This document shows, one piece after another, positions 60,358-64,000 of a stretch of 64,000 nucleotides of DNA; position 1 is the stretch's first letter; each line of letters starts with the position of its first letter. The notes below the pieces were generated by a model. The model was not told where the DNA came from. It worked only from the letters and a program-made list of their open reading frames with translations, and did no database searches. The position numbers and the translations under genes are program-made. Source of the stretch: Pantoea allii (lineage in GTDB: Bacteria; Pseudomonadota; Gammaproteobacteria; Enterobacterales; Enterobacteriaceae); contig NZ_NTMH01000053.1 of assembly GCF_002307475.1 (NCBI RefSeq), positions 19,875 through 83,874 of the forward strand, given 5' to 3'.

Positions 60358-60519
60358 TTACAAAATACCTCGACGTCGTAATTCAGCTTCAATAGCGTTA
60401 CAAGCGTTGCGTAAGATCTTCGTGTTGTAGTATCTGCCCAACTTTGCTCTGTTGATTTCGTCAAGTAAGTCATTGTTATGGTCTAACGTCTTCAGTAGGT
60501 ATAGCGTTTCTCTGTCCAT
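60358..60519 (-). CDS. Small hypothetical protein, 53 residues
   Basis: The frame starts at ATG 60519, preceded by AAAAAGGA about ten bases upstream, and ends just before a strong terminator. It encodes a helical, charged protein (MDRETLYLLKTLDHNNDLLD, then INRAKLGRYYNTKILRNACN and a basic end). Codon use is clean. No family is recognised. Such helical small proteins are often prophage or antitoxin-type genes, but that is only an impression. Confidence 0.55.
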   Translation of the reverse strand: MDRETLYLLKTLDHNNDLLDEINRAKLGRYYNTKILRNACNAIEAELRRRGIL

Positions 60520-60796
60520 TTGCAGGGTATCCTTTTTGAGGTGATGAGTTTATTGCTCACCAGTATTTATCCCCCCCGAAACCTCTTACCCAGAAAGAGC
60601 GTAAAAACAACAGTTTTCACATCCCCATAGGCGCCGCGTTGACCTGGTTACCGATGATTTTTATAATCTACATAACCGATATTTACCCAAAAAAATACTA
60701 TAAAAAAACCATAATTTATAACAACTTATATAATATTTGACGAAAAATAACGAATAGTATAATCTTAAAAAACAACCCATCAAAGGAGCGCTGTAA

Positions 60797-61063
60797 ATGG
60801 CTGATGAAACAGTAAATAATGGTTCCTCAGGTCTTTTTGATGACTTAAAAAAGGAAATGAATAACTTTCTTGACAAAGGTTTTGAAATTCTGGAATCAGA
60901 GCAGTCGAAAGTGAATAAAGCACTATTCGATGCACTCTCTCCTGAGCAGCGTGATGCATTTTGCCAGTCGTTAAGCGAGCAAAATGTAAAATCTAAGCGC
61001 ATTGAAAAGATCACGGGTAAAAGCCAATCCACCGTGAATCGTCACCTTAACGGTAAGCGCTAA
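60797..61063 (+). CDS. Small HTH-containing protein, 88 residues
   Basis: ATG 60797 is preceded by AAAGGAGCGCTGTAA, a very good ribosome site. The N-terminal half is an acidic helix (SSGLFDDLKKEMNNFLDKGF). The C-terminal half ends in a helix-turn-helix-like segment (KRIEKITGKSQSTVNRHLNG) that resembles resolvase- or Fis-like DNA-binding ends. A role as a regulator of the island is plausible but not shown. Upstream 60520-60796 is AT-rich and would contain its promoter. Confidence 0.6.
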   Translation: MADETVNNGSSGLFDDLKKEMNNFLDKGFEILESEQSKVNKALFDALSPEQRDAFCQSLSEQNVKSKRIEKITGKSQSTVNRHLNGKR

Positions 61064-61092
61064 GGTAACGAATGCAACACGGCATCTAAGTG

Positions 61093-61161
61093 ATGAGCCT
61101 ACCTATCTGGCTATTGATTGCCGTAATGTCCTTAACGATAGCCATGCTTGCTGATAAGTAA
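61093..61161 (+). CDS. Possible 22-residue membrane microprotein
   Basis: A frame MSLPIWLLIAVMSLTIAMLADK lies 30 bp after the HTH gene. It is one hydrophobic helix with a charged end, the layout of type I toxin peptides and other membrane microproteins. Its stop codon overlaps a strong terminator. The ribosome site is weak (TAAG), so translation is uncertain. Confidence 0.35.
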   Translation: MSLPIWLLIAVMSLTIAMLADK

Positions 61162-61190
61162 AAAAATCCCGCTTTAGCGGGATTTTTTTA
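61161..61190 (+). terminator. Bidirectional intrinsic terminator
   Basis: AAAAAATCCCGC and GCGGGATTTTTT form a 12-bp stem with a TTTA loop and T-runs on both strands. It ends the HTH-gene transcript and, from the other side, the 146-residue gene, whose stop codon overlaps it. Confidence 0.92.
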
Positions 61191-61628
61191 GATGTTTACT
61201 GCTTTTTTGCAATTTTTAAAGGTAGTCGCGTGCATTTTCCCGTAATAATCCTGCCTTTCATCATCCCACGCCCACGAAATAAGGTAGGCATCCGGTGAAC
61301 CGGTAACAGTCCTGATTCGACGGGTAAGACCTGACCATACCCCTGTCAGGTCAGATATATCCACTTCAAGTTCAGAAGCCAGATCTTCGCACCAGAATCC
61401 GTTTGAAGCATCGCTATGCTCAAGAATAACCTTCAGTACAGAACGAGATTTGCTACTCAGACCACGCACAAGCTTTTCGGATTGCAGGGATGATAGATCG
61501 GTTGGTCCCTCACCGTTATCGTCAAAAATATCTTCGTCAATCCCTTCCGTGATAACTGCCATCACCTCGCTGCGTGCACTAGCCGAAAGCTTTTGCAAAT
61601 CAGCTAGTGACAAAAATACTCCGCTCAT
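61188..61628 (-). CDS. Hypothetical protein, 146 residues
   Basis: This protein starts at ATG 61628 after GGATGGAG. The N-terminal half is acidic and Ser-rich (LSLADLQKLSASARSEVMAV). The centre looks like a winged-helix-type fold (SKSRSVLKVILEHSDASNGF, WCEDLASELEVDISDLTGVW). The end is Trp/Tyr-rich. I recognise no named family. Direct repeats lie immediately upstream and may be its own operator, which would fit an autoregulator. Confidence 0.6.
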   Translation of the reverse strand: MSGVFLSLADLQKLSASARSEVMAVITEGIDEDIFDDNGEGPTDLSSLQSEKLVRGLSSKSRSVLKVILEHSDASNGFWCEDLASELEVDISDLTGVWSGLTRRIRTVTGSPDAYLISWAWDDERQDYYGKMHATTFKNCKKAVNI

Positions 61629-61649
61629 GTCTTCACTCCATCCAGTTAA

Positions 61650-61693
61650 ACTAGACTAAGACTAGCACAGACTAAGCACTAAACAACACTAAA
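61650..61693 (-). repeat. Clustered ACTA direct repeats upstream of the 146-residue gene
   Basis: AGACTAAG occurs twice (61653-61660 and 61669-61676, 16 bp apart), and CACTAAA twice (61677-61683 and 61687-61693, 10 bp apart). In total ACTA appears six times in 45 bp, directly upstream of the start codon. Such spacing suggests an operator or iteron-like binding array. Confidence 0.55.
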
Positions 61694-61735
61694 AATTATT
61701 AGAGTCTAAGATAAGCATCATCTAACCAAGTTTTA

Positions 61736-62528
61736 TCACAAATCGTTTTTTGCTTGTTCAGTAATTTCTCTTAAGGGATATATAAAAAACCGACTCACAG
61801 CTTCACTGTGATTTAACATAAGACTACAGTGACGAATTAAGCCCGTAGCTCCTCGTAAGATACGATCAAGCGTTCCTAGTTCAGGCACCTGAGTAAGTAA
61901 TTCCGCCATTACAACCGGCCCTACCCCATTAACCTCCCTCAGCAATTTCAATTTCTCTTTCAGCATGGGCATTTTACCGATTCTTTCAGCGATGAGTGCG
62001 TCGATGCGCTTGATTTCTGATGTCAGCCATTGAATATGACGGCGTATATTGGACCTGATTTCCTGATCTGCCTGCGCTTCAAGACGATTTGTTTCCATAG
62101 TGCGACTGACAACAAGCTGACGTCGGCGGCTGACCATTGCTTTAAGCCTCAAGAGCTCGCTGTCACACTTCTGTCTGACCGGCGGCTCCATTCGCATGCC
62201 GTACTCGCGAATAACCCTGGCATCCTGAACATCAGTTTTTGATCTGAGTCCCATAGCACGGCTGAAGTTCTTTATCAGGCGGGGATTAACCACAGCAACG
62301 GCAAAACCATTGAGCTCCAGTACATCTACAAGTGCTCTGTGGTAGTTACCCGTCCCGTTGCTTCAATAACAAAAGGCTGACCTGTTGTTTTCTCACTGAA
62401 TCCAGGTTCAACAGTTCATCAAAACCTTTAGCCGAGTTTTCAAAATGAAATGTGTCAGAGTTCTCACTGATACACACATCAAAGCTCTTCTTGGCTATAT
62501 CAATACCTATAACTGTTTTCATGTTCAT
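61736..62528 (-). pseudogene. Broken IS110-family transposase
   Basis: The N-terminal part (MNMKTVIGIDIAKKSFDVCI) is the DEDD-type RuvC-like start of IS110-family transposases. The rest continues in other frames (GNYHRALVDVLELNGFAVAV, NPRLIKNFSRAMGLRSKTD, then LREVNGVGPVVMAELL, the transposase_20 domain). The break at 62349-62358 is a tandem duplication of the 5-mer ACGGG; at least one further shift lies just upstream. The C-terminal catalytic Ser region also looks shortened. No intact transposase is made. Confidence 0.75.
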
Positions 62529-62769
62529 TTCAGTTCTCCCGGTCTTGCAAAATTCGGGCTAGTATTAACCGCCCAGGCAGTTGTTCGGGCTGCTTATGAA
62601 AAAAATGCTGCGCGGTCCGGCTCCCCCTCTGGCTTCAAAACCCAGCAGGACGGTCGTGCTGCAGCATCGTGTAGCCAGTCTAAACAGGCTTTATGAACAT
62701 ACAAGAAGGAAAGGAAAGAGGCGCCCGAAGAGCCTTGTTTTTCTTATAAAAGATAAGTTGCCGATTGCG
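62529..62769. other. Flank of the IS110-like element
   Basis: About 240 bp with no gene. It probably contains the non-coding end of the IS110-type element, where a bridge-RNA-type region would lie in intact members, and the junction to resident DNA. Confidence 0.35.
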
Positions 62770-64000
62770 CTACGTTTTACGGTAAGGATCGTTGATTAAC
62801 GCCACGGTGGCGGCACCTGTCATTAACACAGCGGACACCGCCAGCAGCGCCCACATAAATCCTCCGCTTGTCTGGCGTACATAGCCAATAAGAGAAGGCC
62901 CGACAAAGCCGCCCAGATTTCCGACAGAGACAATCATCGCTAAACCCCCTGCGGCGGCGCTTCCTGTGAGAAAGCCTGAAGGCAATGCCCAGAACGATGC
63001 CTGAAAAGCCAGAATGCCGCTCACGGTAAAGCACAGTGCAAGCATCTTCACCACGGGTTCATCCACCACGGCGCTGCAGGCCAGCGCGATGGCGGCGATC
63101 ACCAGCGCAGCGCTGATCCAGCGAATGCGGTGGCCGGATGCATTTGCCCGCTGCGCCCAGAACAGCATGCTTAACGCGCCGCAGACGTAAGGTAATGCGG
63201 TCAGGAAGCCGGTCGCGGTATGGCTAACGCCAATCTGCTTGATGATCTGCGGCATCCACAAGCCGACACCGATAGAACCCACAATGCCGCAAAAGTTAAT
63301 GAAAGCCAGCAGGTAGAGTAGCGGATTACGCAGTGCATCACGCAGGCTGGAACCGTGCGCCTTTTCTATCTGCTGTTGCTCGTCTGCCAGTCGCCTGCTC
63401 AGCAACGTTTTTTCCGTATCGCTTAGCCAGTTTGCTTTTGCTGGGCGGTCATGCAAAAAGAACAAGCATATTATGCCCAGGATAACGGCCGGAAAACCTT
63501 CCAGCAGCAACAGCCACTGCCAGTTACGGATATGTTCGTGTCCGGTGATTTGCATCAGCATGCCGGATAAGGGCGCGCCGATGATGTTTGCCACGGGAAT
63601 CCCGACCAAAAACGCCGCCGTAATTTTTGCGCGCCAGCTTCCGGGAAACCAGTAGGTGAAGAACAGGTAAATACCGGGTGTGAATCCTGCTTCGGCCACG
63701 CCCAGACAGAAACGGGCAAAGGCAAAACTGGCAGGGCCAGTGACGAAGGCGGTCGCCATGGAGATGATGCCCCACGAAATCATGATGCGGGCGATCCAGA
63801 TACGGGCCCCTACTTTTTGCATGATCAGGTTACTGGGCACTTCAAACAGGAAATAGCCGATGAAAAACATCCCGGCCCCAAACCCAAACTGTTCAGCCGT
63901 GATGCCCAGATCGGCGTTCATGCCCAGTGCGGCGAAGCTGACATTGGTGCGATCCAGATAACTCACGACATAACAGAGGAAGATAAAGGGCAGGATACGG
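62770..64000 (-). CDS. ACS-family MFS transporter, start outside the window
   Basis: The frame is open from the right edge: codons before 63966 read RILPFIFLCYVVSYLDRTNV, so the true start lies beyond base 64000. The visible ~409 codons cover nearly the whole transporter, with LFEVPSNLIMQKVGARIW and FCLGVAEAGFTPGIYLFFTYWFPG as in tartrate/phthalate-type symporters. It is a different protein from the ACS transporter at 53.7 kb but of the same family. The stop is 240 bp from the broken IS110 element. Confidence 0.87.
   Translation of the reverse strand, partial: RILPFIFLCYVVSYLDRTNVSFAALGMNADLGITAEQFGFGAGMFFIGYFLFEVPSNLIMQKVGARIWIARIMISWGIISMATAFVTGPASFAFARFCLGVAEAGFTPGIYLFFTYWFPGSWRAKITAAFLVGIPVANIIGAPLSGMLMQITGHEHIRNWQWLLLLEGFPAVILGIICLFFLHDRPAKANWLSDTEKTLLSRRLADEQQQIEKAHGSSLRDALRNPLLYLLAFINFCGIVGSIGVGLWMPQIIKQIGVSHTATGFLTALPYVCGALSMLFWAQRANASGHRIRWISAALVIAAIALACSAVVDEPVVKMLALCFTVSGILAFQASFWALPSGFLTGSAAAGGLAMIVSVGNLGGFVGPSLIGYVRQTSGGFMWALLAVSAVLMTGAATVALINDPYRKT

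Noticed and set aside
60147..60473. A 108-codon minus-strand frame near the 53-residue gene
   Set aside because: Overlaps the better supported 53-codon gene in another frame and runs through its terminator.
60661..61032. A 123-codon minus-strand frame opposite the small HTH gene
   Set aside because: It is the mirror of the 88-residue gene, whose plus-strand reading has a far better ribosome site and natural composition.

Overview
The window looks like the chromosome of an enterobacterium (Enterobacterales, gamma-proteobacteria). The evidence is E. coli-type gene order and close protein resemblance in the left arm: proVWX, nrdHIEF and ygaM/ygaC-like genes lie together, followed by mmuPM and speG. 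An OmpC-type porin, a bglGFB operon and many MFS/ABC/RND transporters fit the same group. The genus cannot be fixed from these genes alone. No tRNA, rRNA or CRISPR array was seen.

Layout. (1) 1-12.3 kb: core metabolism. An osmoprotectant ABC importer (proVWX), the Mn-type class Ib ribonucleotide reductase (nrdHIEF) behind two NrdR boxes, two small conserved genes, S-methylmethionine salvage (mmuPM) behind MetJ boxes, a lipoprotein and spermidine acetyltransferase. (2) 12.3-26.2 kb: transport. A five-gene peptide-type ABC operon, an MgtB Mg2+ ATPase behind a long leader that encodes a Pro-Pro-Pro peptide, a MarT/FidL-like membrane regulator pair, an orphan PapI-like regulator, an MFS relic and an iron-type ABC importer behind a Fur-like box. 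(3) 26.6-36.7 kb: a lone ATP-grasp protein; an AdeRS-like two-component system, an acetyltransferase and an AdeB-like RND pump with no adjacent membrane-fusion gene; an OmpC-type porin; then 1.1 kb of AT-rich DNA with a perfect 8-bp tandem repeat (12.5 copies).

(4) 36.7-43.1 kb: a sigma54-controlled catabolic operon (2-hydroxyacid dehydrogenase, RraA-type protein, DASS transporter, binuclear amidohydrolase) followed by its own PrpR-like enhancer-binding protein. The substrate is not evident, and this is one of the two most interesting parts of the window. (5) 43.1-55.1 kb: regulator/enzyme pairs (LysR/quinone reductase, HxlR/alcohol dehydrogenase), a secreted beta-helix protein, an exported ClpP-like protein, the bglGFB operon with two antiterminator sites, and an ACS-family MFS transporter.

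(6) 55.2-62.7 kb: an accessory island bounded by a dead IS3-family element and a broken IS110-family transposase. It holds an AAA ATPase resembling PrrC/RloC anticodon nucleases (zinc-hook-like CPFC, candidate R-x3-E and His residues), a small protein with a HEPN-like RNxxxH motif, several microproteins shorter than 60 residues, and a small HTH protein. This is a plausible anti-phage defence island. The right edge cuts through another ACS-family MFS gene.
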